NCBI RefSeq assembly: GCF_024347195.1
Contig: NZ_AP025281.1
Span: 1-64,000 of the forward strand
Direction: 5' to 3'
Length of the DNA stretch: 64,000 bases
Source of the DNA: Aliamphritea hakodatensis
GTDB taxonomy: Bacteria; Pseudomonadota; Gammaproteobacteria; Pseudomonadales; Balneatricaceae
Under the pieces are notes generated by a model. That model saw nothing but the letters and a program-made list of their open reading frames with translations. It was not told where the DNA came from and ran no database searches. The position numbers and the translations under genes were made by a program. Shown one piece after another: positions 8,362 to 15,652 of this stretch (positions within the stretch are counted from its first letter, which is position 1; every line of letters begins with the position of its first letter).

Positions 8362-8574
8362 ATGGCTAAAGCTAGTAGTATTTCTGGAAATGCAGATGGA
8401 ACCAATGGGGAAAATCAATCATATACCGTCCAAGGGCGCGGTACTGTTTGTCGTTCACAATTGGTAAGAGAAGTGAACAATGGTTTGCATCAGGGTGTTC
8501 ACACGGTTGAAGTCAATGGTGTCGAGTATGTTCGGGCTAACCCGAATGGAAGTCGTTCCGATAATATCGATTGA
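8362..8574 (+). CDS. DUF3892 domain-containing protein
   Basis: The 70-aa form starts at ATG 8362, preceded by GAGGG at a good distance. An alternative in-frame ATG at 8293 would add 23 residues. The sequence has the family pattern: NGENQSYTV near the start, then a valyl/charged segment, EVNGVEYVRANPNG and a terminal SRSDNID. DUF3892 proteins are small and have no established function. They occur on phages and mobile elements among others. The gene is followed by an intrinsic terminator. Family call is from pattern memory. Confidence 0.7.
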   Translation: MAKASSISGNADGTNGENQSYTVQGRGTVCRSQLVREVNNGLHQGVHTVEVNGVEYVRANPNGSRSDNID

Positions 8575-8587
8575 TATATCAATATAA

Positions 8588-8620
8588 AAATGAGCCGCTT
8601 AATTAGTGGCTCATTTATTT
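8588..8620 (+). terminator. Intrinsic terminator after the DUF3892 gene
   Basis: AAATGAGCC (8588-8596) pairs with GGCTCATTT (8608-8616) around an 11-base loop, followed by a T-rich tail. It ends the small-gene transcript. Confidence 0.8.
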
Positions 8621-8695
8621 TGTGACTCTTTTCATAGTTTAAGTAACACTAAAGCAAGAGTTATTCGTGTATGAGTACATTAAAGGTAAGTGACC

Positions 8696-8854
8696 ATGGG
8701 ATACTTAAAGATTGATAATGAAACCATATATAGCACGGACTATATAAATCTTACTGTAGAATATGATGGGGAAACCCATGAGTTTGAGACAGTAGATCAG
8801 ATGGATACTTGGGTTGAGGATAACCTACAGCAGGAGTTCGACTCAGGAGAGTGA
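8696..8854 (+). CDS. Small highly acidic protein of unknown function (52 aa)
   Basis: The ORF starts MGYLKIDNETIYSTDYINL and ends WVEDNLQQEFDSGE. Fifteen of 52 residues are Asp or Glu and only one is Lys, with no Arg. Such a charge pattern is seen in DNA-mimic proteins but also in many unrelated small proteins, so no function is assigned. A weak AAAGGTAAG stretch precedes the ATG. It lies outside the terminator of the DUF3892 transcript and just before the right element end. Confidence 0.45.
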   Translation: MGYLKIDNETIYSTDYINLTVEYDGETHEFETVDQMDTWVEDNLQQEFDSGE

Positions 8855-8877
8855 TAGCTTCCAGAGTGCTCTTGGTT

Positions 8878-9007
8878 GTTTCACTCTATGTGAGAATAGT
8901 TGAGAACGGTTTCACTACTTATGAGATTTTTAGATGTGCAAAAATCTCACAAATGAGCGTTCCTATGATTCTTGGCTTCACCGTTTCACGCTATATGAGA
9001 TTCGACA
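8878..9007 (-). repeat. Right element end with three spaced 18-bp sites
   Basis: Read on the minus strand from 9007, the end starts TGTCGAATCTCAT. TCTCAT-N6-TGAAAC sites (one with TCTCAC) cover about 8983-9000, 8909-8926 and 8878-8895. Their wide spacing contrasts with the packed left end. A GAGATTTTT/AAAAATCTC inverted repeat at 8923-8950 lies between the first and second sites. Confidence 0.6.
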
Positions 9008-9013
9008 ATCAGA

Positions 9014-9038
9014 TGTCGAATCTCATTTTAGATGAAAC
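9014..9038 (+). repeat. Isolated additional element end
   Basis: TGTCGAATCTCATTTTAGA then TGAAAC is a further terminal-type end in the same orientation as the left end at 6702. It is separated from the right end by only six bases (ATCAGA). The two ends facing each other create a perfect 11-bp inverted repeat, GAGATTCGACA/TGTCGAATCTC. It suggests a remnant of a second, earlier element. Confidence 0.5.
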
Positions 9039-9122
9039 CAGACAGAGCATCTGTAAAACGTCGCAGTGAAACTTTCAGGCAATATTACTTGAGCAGAGTG
9101 CGTAGCTTATCTCAACGCAATA

Positions 9123-9160
9123 GAGGAAAGCTTAATACTGCTTGTAGGTAAGCTTTCCTC
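9123..9160. terminator. 12-bp perfect stem-loop downstream of nhaA
   Basis: GAGGAAAGCTTA (9123-9134) and TAAGCTTTCCTC (9149-9160) are perfectly complementary around a 14-base loop, 16 bp beyond the nhaA stop on the minus strand. No clear T-run follows on either strand, so it is terminator-like or an mRNA 3'-end stabiliser. Confidence 0.5.
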
Positions 9161-9176
9161 CTGCCCTGATTTGTAA

Positions 9177-10583
9177 TCAGATCAGTTTTTCTTCTGTGCT
9201 GCCGGAGGCTGCCGGTTTGTTCTTTGGCGTTTTAGACGTCATAAATAGCCAGATAAACCCTGAAATACCGGCAGTGAATGAGGCAAACAGAATACCTCTC
9301 TTAGCCATTAAGAGATCTTCCGGATGATTCACAAAACCCAGCTCTGCAATGAAGATAGACATTGTAAAGCCGATACCTCCCATCAGAGCAACGCCGATAA
9401 TATGGTTCATGTTCAGATCTTTCGGCAGATTACACAGACCGGTCTTTATTGCTATCCAGGTAAGGCCAGCAATACCAATTAACTTACCAAAGACCAGCCC
9501 TAATCCGATGCCGATAGTGACTGGATGTGTCACAACGCTGCCCAGATCTGACATATCAATACCCACTCCTGCATTTGCTAAAGCAAAAATTGGAATGATG
9601 ATGTAAGCAGATGGTAAATGCAGCTTGCTTTCCAAAATCTGTGCCGGCGCCTGCACCAGAAATGCACCATTACTTAAAGCACACACTTTGGATCGTAAGT
9701 CATCATTGGTAATGATGTTCTCATCCCGTTTATAAGCCTGCTTTATCTTGTCGACACTGTCGCCAATTAAGGACACAAATCGCTTTGGATCATACTTAGG
9801 TTTCATCGGAATGGTGAACGCTAAAATAACCCCGGCAAGTGTGGCATGTACACCACTTTTAAGCATGGCAATCCACAGGAAAGCACCAACGATCAAATAT
9901 GGACTTAAGCGACGTACTCCCCCCAGATTCAAAGCAGTAAGCAAGAGTATAAATAATGCTGCTAACCCCAGTGCTGACACGTTAATTGTTTCTGTATAGA
10001 AGAGCGCGATTACTATCACTGCTCCCAGATCATCGACAATCGCAACAGCAATTAAAAACATCAGGAGACTTTGTGGAACACGTTTACCAAGCAGTGCCAG
10101 AGCGCCTAACGCGAAGGCTATATCCGTTGCCATTGGTATACCCCAGCCGTCAGCTGTGTGGCCAGTAGGGTTAATCGCATAGTAAATCAAAGCAGGAACA
10201 ACCATACCGCCAACTGCTGCGATGATTGGTAGTAATGCCTGTTTTAAATTAGCCAGTTCGCCAACCAGTAATTCCCGCTTTAGCTCCAGACCAACGACCA
10301 GAAAGAAAATAGCCATTAAGCCATCATTGATCCAGTGGTGCAGTGATTTCGAGATATTAAAGTTGTCCAGCCCAACAGTGAGATACTGTTTAAAAAACTG
10401 ATAATAAGTCTCTGAAAATTGTCCGTTGGCTATAAATAATGCGACCACAGCGCATAACATTAACAACACGCCACTGGTTGTTTGCCGGTGAATAAATTCT
10501 TCTACAGGACTCAGAACTTTATCGAACGCCTGTTCCCATGGAGCGATGTACTCCTTTCCTGCAGGCCTTGATCTTTTTTTCAT
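9177..10583 (-). CDS. nhaA: Na+/H+ antiporter NhaA
   Basis: Inner-membrane antiporter exporting Na+ for H+ at alkaline pH. The 468 residues contain the family's membrane segments and the AIVDDLGAVIVIALFYT stretch with the paired Asp residues that bind the ion. It is about 80 residues longer than the E. coli protein, with an N-terminal cytosolic extension (about 1-30) and a Lys-rich C-terminal tail. GGAGAG lies just before the ATG. It stands alone, between the accessory element and a long gene-free stretch. Confidence 0.95.
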   Translation of the reverse strand: MKKRSRPAGKEYIAPWEQAFDKVLSPVEEFIHRQTTSGVLLMLCAVVALFIANGQFSETYYQFFKQYLTVGLDNFNISKSLHHWINDGLMAIFFLVVGLELKRELLVGELANLKQALLPIIAAVGGMVVPALIYYAINPTGHTADGWGIPMATDIAFALGALALLGKRVPQSLLMFLIAVAIVDDLGAVIVIALFYTETINVSALGLAALFILLLTALNLGGVRRLSPYLIVGAFLWIAMLKSGVHATLAGVILAFTIPMKPKYDPKRFVSLIGDSVDKIKQAYKRDENIITNDDLRSKVCALSNGAFLVQAPAQILESKLHLPSAYIIIPIFALANAGVGIDMSDLGSVVTHPVTIGIGLGLVFGKLIGIAGLTWIAIKTGLCNLPKDLNMNHIIGVALMGGIGFTMSIFIAELGFVNHPEDLLMAKRGILFASFTAGISGFIWLFMTSKTPKNKPAASGSTEEKLI

Positions 10584-11151
10584 GACACTCTCCGAAAACT
10601 GAACACAGAGCAGCTATGGCTAATGAGTAATGACTGCTGCTCTTTTTCTATTCACAAATCTGGATTTTTCAGATGTAGATTTTCCATTTTTCAATTTAAC
10701 ATTCATTTGCTTAGCATGGGTAGGTTTTACGAATGGCTGTAATCACTTTGTCCGCATTATTGAGTGTTGAGCCCGCAGTGTTGCCTGGTATTTGCCTCAA
10801 TCCCTCACGAACCAGTTCTGCTTCTGTTGCATCTTCCGGTAGACAGACAGAAGAAGGCGCAGACGCTATACGATCAACTGGTCTTGTTTTATCGCTCGCT
10901 TAACACATGCAGACTGAGAACTTTCACTAGGGATAACAGAACTGCTTTGGATCCGCTCCGGCTCAGACAACTGCAACGGTTGAGAAAGCCAGCTAAACAG
11001 GCTTTATCTGCGTTGATGGTTTGATTTTCCTCTTTGGCTGCTTTTTTGTTTTCAGAACTCAGGATTCCTGCCGACATAATAAGATTGCTCTGCGGTATTT
11101 TTGGCGGCTCACACAGGTTGTGTTTTTTGTTACAGTTTCTGTTTCCTGAAA
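10584..11151. other. Gene-free stretch between nhaA and tenA
   Basis: About 570 bases without a convincing gene. An 86-codon plus-strand frame at 10764-11024 has no ribosome site and no recognisable composition. AT-rich sequence next to nhaA (10660-10720) may hold its promoter. A weak AAAGCC/GGCTTT hairpin lies at 10985-11005. Nothing else is evident. Confidence 0.5.
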
Positions 11152-11180
11152 ACACCTGACCGGGTGACCCGGTGTGTCAG
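11152..11180 (+). promoter_or_regulatory. Stem-loop in the tenA 5' leader
   Basis: CTGACCGGG (11156-11164), TGA loop, CCCGG (11168-11172), a TGTG bulge and TCAG (11177-11180) form a hairpin ending 17 bp before the tenA ATG. It lacks the conserved elements of the TPP riboswitch. It may modulate ribosome access. Confidence 0.35.
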
Positions 11181-11197
11181 AATTAAGGGAGTTGTAA

Positions 11198-11860
11198 ATG
11201 AGACCGACTGAACAGCTGTGTGCCGGTTGCCTGGATGACTGGCAGGCTGCTACAGACCATCCTTTTTGCCGGGAACTGGCTCAGGGGACCCTACCTCTGA
11301 ATAAGATGAAATGGTATCTGGCCCAGGATTATCAGTTCATTGAATCCTTTGTGCGTTTGCTGGCTTCCGCCATTGCCCATGCACCCCGTCTGGAGGACAG
11401 TATCCCGGCGGCGCAGTTTCTGGCGCTGGTGACCGGGCCTGAGAATACCTATTTCCAGCGGTCATTTGTGGCGCTGGAAATGCCCCCTGAAGAACAGGCT
11501 GCGCCTGCAGCACCTGAAACTCTCGCCTTTTTACAGTTAATGGACAGTGCCCGCCATTCCGGCCGTTATGAACAGATGATGGCGGTGCTGGTGGCGGCAG
11601 AATGGACCTACCTTACCTGGGCAGAGCGTTATACCGGCTACGGGGCTGATTTACCATTTTGGTTTGCGGAATGGATTGATCTGCATTCAGGACAGGGGTT
11701 CAGCGATGTGGTGGAATACTTAAGAGGCCAGCTGGATCAGGTCTGGCCGCAGCTGGATGCTGATCAGCAACAACAGGCCACCGTATGCTTTGAAACAGCG
11801 ATGCGTCTGGAACGGGCATTCTTTGATGCGGCATACAGAGGGGAAACCGTTCAGGGCTGA
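11198..11860 (+). CDS. TenA/THI-4 family protein
   Basis: 220-aa all-helical protein of the TenA family, whose members hydrolyse thiamine breakdown products (thiaminase II / aminopyrimidine salvage). Family features include HPFCRELAQGTLPLNKMKWYLAQDYQFI near residues 21-48 and a LVAAEWTYLTWAERY segment. At the position where classical TenA-C enzymes carry the nucleophilic Cys the segment reads AAEWTYLTWA, so this looks like a TenA-E-type protein. No other thiamine gene is adjacent. The ribosome site is AAGGGAGTT before ATG 11198. Confidence 0.8.
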   Translation: MRPTEQLCAGCLDDWQAATDHPFCRELAQGTLPLNKMKWYLAQDYQFIESFVRLLASAIAHAPRLEDSIPAAQFLALVTGPENTYFQRSFVALEMPPEEQAAPAAPETLAFLQLMDSARHSGRYEQMMAVLVAAEWTYLTWAERYTGYGADLPFWFAEWIDLHSGQGFSDVVEYLRGQLDQVWPQLDADQQQQATVCFETAMRLERAFFDAAYRGETVQG

Positions 11861-11963
11861 ACCGCAGCTCAGCGTGCATGAAAAGATAAGTTTTCTATTG
11901 TCGGGATAGTCGGGATATAACTCAGCGAGTTATGACGTATCGTAGTCAGAGGCTGTACATCAG

Positions 11964-12677
11964 ATGAGAATAATAAAATACGCGGCTGTTTTTATCTTTT
12001 TATTTCCGGGCATCGTATTTGCCCATAACGTGATGGAATTTACGACGATTGAAAAGTCGTCTTATGCCGTGATTGCCGAGCGGGTGCTGAAAGAGGCTTA
12101 CGGGCGTTTGGGCATTGATATCCGTGTCAGTGGCAGACCTGCGCAGCGCGCGATCCATGATGCCAATTCCGGTGCCGTAGACGGTGAGCTGTACCGGATA
12201 AAAGATGTACATCTGAAGTATCCGAATCTGATGATGGTACCCGTGCCGGTGGGAATCATGGAAGGTGTCGGAATCACTACCCGGAGTGATTTATCCATGC
12301 AGGGCTGGGAAGATCTGTCGGTCCCGGGGGTCTGTATTCGCAACGGGGTAAAATTTGCTGAAAAAGGGGTTGGCAACCGTCAGGTAACGGTGGTGAATTC
12401 TAACAATCAGCTGTTCAGTATGCTGGGTAAGCAACGCTGCAGTGTGATCGTCATTGCCCGGCTTACCAGTATTCCTCTGACGCTGGAATTCGCCAAACGC
12501 CATAAAACTTCCCTTTATCAGAGTGTTCTGCAGGTTTACCCGCTTTACCACTACCTGCATAAGAAAAATGCCAGCCTGGTGCCGCGGCTGGCAAAAGTCC
12601 TGTTGGAAATGGAGACCGAAGGACGGATTCAGGCAATACGTGAAGCTTATATTGCAGAACTGTATGCGCAGACCTGA
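11964..12677 (+). CDS. Periplasmic solute-binding (PBP type 2-like) protein
   Basis: 237 aa with a clear signal peptide (MRIIKYAAVFIFLFPGIVFA, cleavage after Ala-20). The remainder resembles the bacterial extracellular solute-binding family 3 fold: a RVLKEAYGRLGIDIRVSG start, a PNLMMVPVPVGIMEGVGITTRSD hinge region and a LVPRLAKVLLEMETEGRIQAIREAY C-terminal helix. No permease or ATPase is adjacent, so it may act as a stand-alone ligand sensor or partner a distant transporter. Substrate is unknown. Confidence 0.65.
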   Translation: MRIIKYAAVFIFLFPGIVFAHNVMEFTTIEKSSYAVIAERVLKEAYGRLGIDIRVSGRPAQRAIHDANSGAVDGELYRIKDVHLKYPNLMMVPVPVGIMEGVGITTRSDLSMQGWEDLSVPGVCIRNGVKFAEKGVGNRQVTVVNSNNQLFSMLGKQRCSVIVIARLTSIPLTLEFAKRHKTSLYQSVLQVYPLYHYLHKKNASLVPRLAKVLLEMETEGRIQAIREAYIAELYAQT

Positions 12678-13027
12678 ACCATACCGCTTATTGTTCCGGG
12701 GGCCTGCGATGGCCTTCTCGGCTGCCGGATAACCGGGAGATCCGTCTGCCCTTCTTACCATTCCCCTGCTTTCTTACTTGGTGTCATTCAGGCTTCTTGG
12801 CGAAATCATATCTGAGCAGCTGAGTATATCTTACTCTTCGTACGCATAATTTATTCTTTAATTGTTCTTCAGTTGAATAATTAAACCACAGTTGTACCGA
12901 GATACTGCATATATAGCGAAGTGTATGCCCGCCTTCCCCGCTACACTATTGCGTTCAGTTAGCTGATCAGAGCGGATGTCAGAACGTTCGGTGATCAGCA
13001 CTCCCGTGATTAGCAGAGGTACAGGGT
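12678..13027. other. Gene-free stretch before the 2OG-Fe dioxygenase gene
   Basis: About 350 bases with no convincing ORF. The middle (12830-12900) is AT-rich and probably holds the promoter of the following operon. A GGTGATCAGCACTCCCGTGATT stretch near 12990 has imperfect repeat character only. Confidence 0.4.
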
Positions 13028-13657
13028 ATGATTCAATCAGAAGAATTTTTGCTAGAGCTTGGCCAGTTGGCAGAACAGAGTGTGCAGTGTCTGGCACCGT
13101 CATTTAAAGCGTTGCCACCCAGTACCTATCTGGACGGCGCCTATCGCCTGAGACGCTTCTCCCACTTCAGTATTCAGCAGGGACAACTTACCCGTCTGCC
13201 GGCCAAAGCTTTTGTACAGAGCAGCGATATAAATACTTTTCAGGGCAGTGTGGAGCGTGTTTATCCGGAGATCGAGGATGATGTCGTCGAAACTGCAGCC
13301 TTTAAAGGCATGTTATGCAGCTTTAAAGAGAAAGCCGGTGTCCGCGATGAACAGTCAATCGAGGTACACCAGATGCGGATTATTGCCAACAATGATGCCC
13401 TGACCGAAGCGGCCCCTGAAGGCGTGCATCAGGATGGCTTTCAGAGTCTTGCGGTGGTGGTTATCGAGCGCAGTAACATCAAAGGCGGTGAAATTCAGGT
13501 ACATACCGCGAAAGACAGCGCGCCCTTTATCAGCCATACCTTCGATAAGGGGGAATTTGTGGTGCTGAATGACCAGCGTTTCTGGCACAGTGCCACGGGG
13601 CTGGAAGCAACCTGTGATGAAGACGCCTACATGGACGTTTTTGTCCTGACAGCCTGA
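13028..13657 (+). CDS. 2-oxoglutarate/Fe(II) dioxygenase family protein
   Basis: 209 aa with the iron-binding facial triad visible as H-x-D in VHQDGFQS (about residues 134-141) and a distal His in RFWHSATGL (about 184-192). The fold resembles PF10014, which includes the L-isoleucine 4-dioxygenase of Bacillus, so hydroxylation of a free amino acid is plausible. It lies 10 bp upstream of a class V aminotransferase and upstream of an Lrp-type regulator, which supports an amino-acid substrate. Exact substrate unknown. Confidence 0.75.
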   Translation: MIQSEEFLLELGQLAEQSVQCLAPSFKALPPSTYLDGAYRLRRFSHFSIQQGQLTRLPAKAFVQSSDINTFQGSVERVYPEIEDDVVETAAFKGMLCSFKEKAGVRDEQSIEVHQMRIIANNDALTEAAPEGVHQDGFQSLAVVVIERSNIKGGEIQVHTAKDSAPFISHTFDKGEFVVLNDQRFWHSATGLEATCDEDAYMDVFVLTA

Positions 13658-13667
13658 GGAAAGACCA

Positions 13668-14918
13668 ATGACGCACTTAGATGTTGAGCAGCTGCGGGCA
13701 CAGTTTCCCGCCCTGCAACAGCAAGTAAACGGCCAGACGCCGGTGTTTTTTGACGGCCCCGGTGGTGCACAGGTCAGCCAGCAGGTGCTGGATGCCATGA
13801 CCGCCTATCTGGGACGCTACAACGCCAACCTTGGCGGCGCCTATTTTTCCAGCCATAAAACCACAGAGCTGATGGCGGACGCCCGTCAGGCCGGGGCTGA
13901 TTTCTATAACGCCGGCAGTGCCGAAGAGATTATTTTCGGTGCCAATGCCACCACCCTGACATTCAGTTTCAGCCGTGTGATTGCCCGTGACTGGCAGCCG
14001 GGTGATGAGATCATTGTGACGGCGCTGGATCACTATTCAAACGTATCGCCCTGGGTATTGGCGGCGGAAGAAAAAGGCGTGGTGGTGCATCAGGTTCAGG
14101 TGAATGAGGCGGACTGCACTCTGGATTATGACCATTTACAGCGTCTGATCAGCAGCAAAACCCGTCTGGTGGCCTGCACTTATGCGTCTAATACCACAGG
14201 TTCCATTGTTGATATGCGGCGGGTGATCCGTGCCGTAAAAGCCGGCAGTGATGCACTGGTGTATATCGATGCGGTGCATTATGCGCCCCATCAACTGATC
14301 GATGTTCAGGCGCTGGGGTGTGATTTTCTGGTGACCTCGGCGTATAAGTATTTCGGCCCTCATCTGGGAGTATTGTTTGCCAGACAAGCCGTACTGGAAC
14401 AGTTACGGCCCTATAAAGTGGCGCCGGCTAAAGACATTAATCCGAACCGCTGGGAAACCGGTACCCAGAACTATGAAGCACTGGCGGGTTTTATTGCCGC
14501 GGTGGATTACCTGGCATCGCTGGCGGGTGATGTCCGTCTTAGCCGCCGTGAGCAACTGACGGAAAGTTACCGCAAGATCGTCCGTCACGAACAGATGCTC
14601 AGTGCGCAGTTTCTCAGCCGGCTGTCGGCCTATCCCCAGGTACGGATTTTTGGCATTAAGGATGTGGCAGCCTGCGATGCAAGAACGCCGACATTCGCGT
14701 TCCGGATTCATAATACGGAACCCCGCGCCGTATCCGAGTTTTTTGGTGCGAACCATGTCTGTATCTGGGACGGTAATTTTTACGCTCAGGGGCTGTACGA
14801 GCAACTGGGCCTGACGGATGGCGGCGTCATTCGGGTTGGCTGTATGCATTACAATACGGCGGCTGAGACAGAGGCGTTCTTTGTCTTACTGGACCAGTTC
14901 TTCGCGCTGCAGTCATAA
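13668..14918 (+). CDS. Class V aminotransferase, cysteine desulfurase-like (VC1184 subfamily)
   Basis: 416-aa PLP enzyme. The Schiff-base Lys is in TSAYKYFGPHLG (about residue 229), PLP-contacting segments include GANATTLTFSF and VTALDHYSNVSPW, and the C-terminal AAETEAFFVLLDQF is family-typical. It resembles the cysteine-desulfurase-like subfamily that is not part of isc or suf operons. The only partner here is the 2OG-Fe dioxygenase 10 bp upstream, so the substrate is more likely a hydroxylated or sulfur amino acid than an Fe-S scaffold. It ends before a strong terminator. Confidence 0.8.
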   Translation: MTHLDVEQLRAQFPALQQQVNGQTPVFFDGPGGAQVSQQVLDAMTAYLGRYNANLGGAYFSSHKTTELMADARQAGADFYNAGSAEEIIFGANATTLTFSFSRVIARDWQPGDEIIVTALDHYSNVSPWVLAAEEKGVVVHQVQVNEADCTLDYDHLQRLISSKTRLVACTYASNTTGSIVDMRRVIRAVKAGSDALVYIDAVHYAPHQLIDVQALGCDFLVTSAYKYFGPHLGVLFARQAVLEQLRPYKVAPAKDINPNRWETGTQNYEALAGFIAAVDYLASLAGDVRLSRREQLTESYRKIVRHEQMLSAQFLSRLSAYPQVRIFGIKDVAACDARTPTFAFRIHNTEPRAVSEFFGANHVCIWDGNFYAQGLYEQLGLTDGGVIRVGCMHYNTAAETEAFFVLLDQFFALQS

Positions 14919-14930
14919 ATCATTACTTCA

Positions 14931-14956
14931 GCGGGCAGCCCGGCTGCCCGCTTTTC
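14931..14956 (+). terminator. Intrinsic terminator after the aminotransferase gene
   Basis: GCGGGCAGC (14931-14939) pairs with GCTGCCCGC (14943-14951) around a CCG loop, followed by CTTTTCTCTTCTTTT. It ends the dioxygenase/aminotransferase operon. Confidence 0.88.
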
Positions 14957-15098
14957 TCTTCTTTTCCATGCTTTTTCCTGCTTTCTTTTCTTGATTGCTC
15001 AGTTTAGTGACTTGCTATGGCGTATAGCTGTCGCTAAATGACCTTCCTGCGCATAAAATATTCTTTATATTGTTAAATAGCAGATAAAGAATTTTCCA

Positions 15099-15572
15099 AT
15101 GACAATAAGTTTGGATAATACAGACCGGCAGATTCTGAAATGGCTGCAACAGGACGCCAACCTCTCTGCGTCTGAACTGGCGGAGAAGGTAAACCTGTCT
15201 CAGTCGCCCTGCTGGCGGCGGATTAACCGGTTGCAGGAAGATGGCTATATCAAGCACCGGGTGGCCCTGCTGGACCGGCAGAAACTGGGGCTCAGTCTGG
15301 TGGTATTCGTCAATATCAAGCTCTCTGCCCATGGCTGGAACATGCTGAATGAGTTTGAAGAAGCCATTGTCAGCTTTCCGGAAGTGCTGGAATGCTGGAC
15401 CATCTCCGGTGGCATGGATTACACCCTGCGGGTGGTTTCCCGGGATATTTCATCCTACGAGCAGTTTTTGCGTAGCCGGCTGTTACAGCTGCCTCATATT
15501 CAGGAAGCACAGAGCAACATTGCCATGACCGAGGTAAAAAATTCCACGCAGTTGCCGCTGGAAGCTATCTGA
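15099..15572 (+). CDS. Lrp/AsnC family transcriptional regulator
   Basis: 157 aa: an N-terminal helix-turn-helix (LSASELAEKVNLSQSPCWRRINRLQEDGYI, about 19-48) and a C-terminal RAM ligand-binding domain (about 65-145). Such regulators sense amino acids. It follows the terminator of the dioxygenase/aminotransferase operon and is in the same direction, so it may regulate that operon. Confidence 0.9.
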   Translation: MTISLDNTDRQILKWLQQDANLSASELAEKVNLSQSPCWRRINRLQEDGYIKHRVALLDRQKLGLSLVVFVNIKLSAHGWNMLNEFEEAIVSFPEVLECWTISGGMDYTLRVVSRDISSYEQFLRSRLLQLPHIQEAQSNIAMTEVKNSTQLPLEAI

Positions 15573-15652
15573 ATTGGCAGCAATGTCAGGCAAACTGTCA
15601 TCTGTAGTACGTAACATTAATCACCAGTAACTGATAAACACAGCGGGACAGC

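Larger units (their letters stand above)
6702..9007. mobile_element. Transposase-less Tn7-like element (putative), inserted downstream of gyrB
   Basis: The 2.3-kb segment begins TGTCAAATCTCAT and ends with the mirror sequence ATGAGATTCGACA. Inside the left end, TCTCAT-N6-TGAAAC sites sit at 6709, 6731 (one base shorter) and 6752, closely packed 21-22 bp apart. Inside the right end, sites in the opposite orientation sit near 8983-9000, 8909-8926 and 8878-8895, widely spaced. Tn7 ends have the same asymmetry of packed and spaced transposase sites, with the packed end next to the target gene. GC content looks lower than in the flanks. No tnsA/B/C or tniQ gene is present. The 5-bp flanks (GGTTT and ATCAG) do not match, so a target duplication is not seen. 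Confidence 0.55.

Noticed and set aside
8851..9069. 72-codon plus-strand frame over the right element end
   Set aside because: It runs through the 18-bp repeats and the facing inverted repeats of the element end, so its coding look is incidental.
10764..11024. 86-codon plus-strand frame in the nhaA-tenA gap
   Set aside because: No ribosome site, no family similarity, and odd Leu/Pro/Cys composition. Kept as gene-free sequence.
11100..11197. TPP riboswitch before the tenA-like gene
   Set aside because: The CTGAGA and ACC-CTGAT type conserved elements are absent. Only a simple hairpin is seen.
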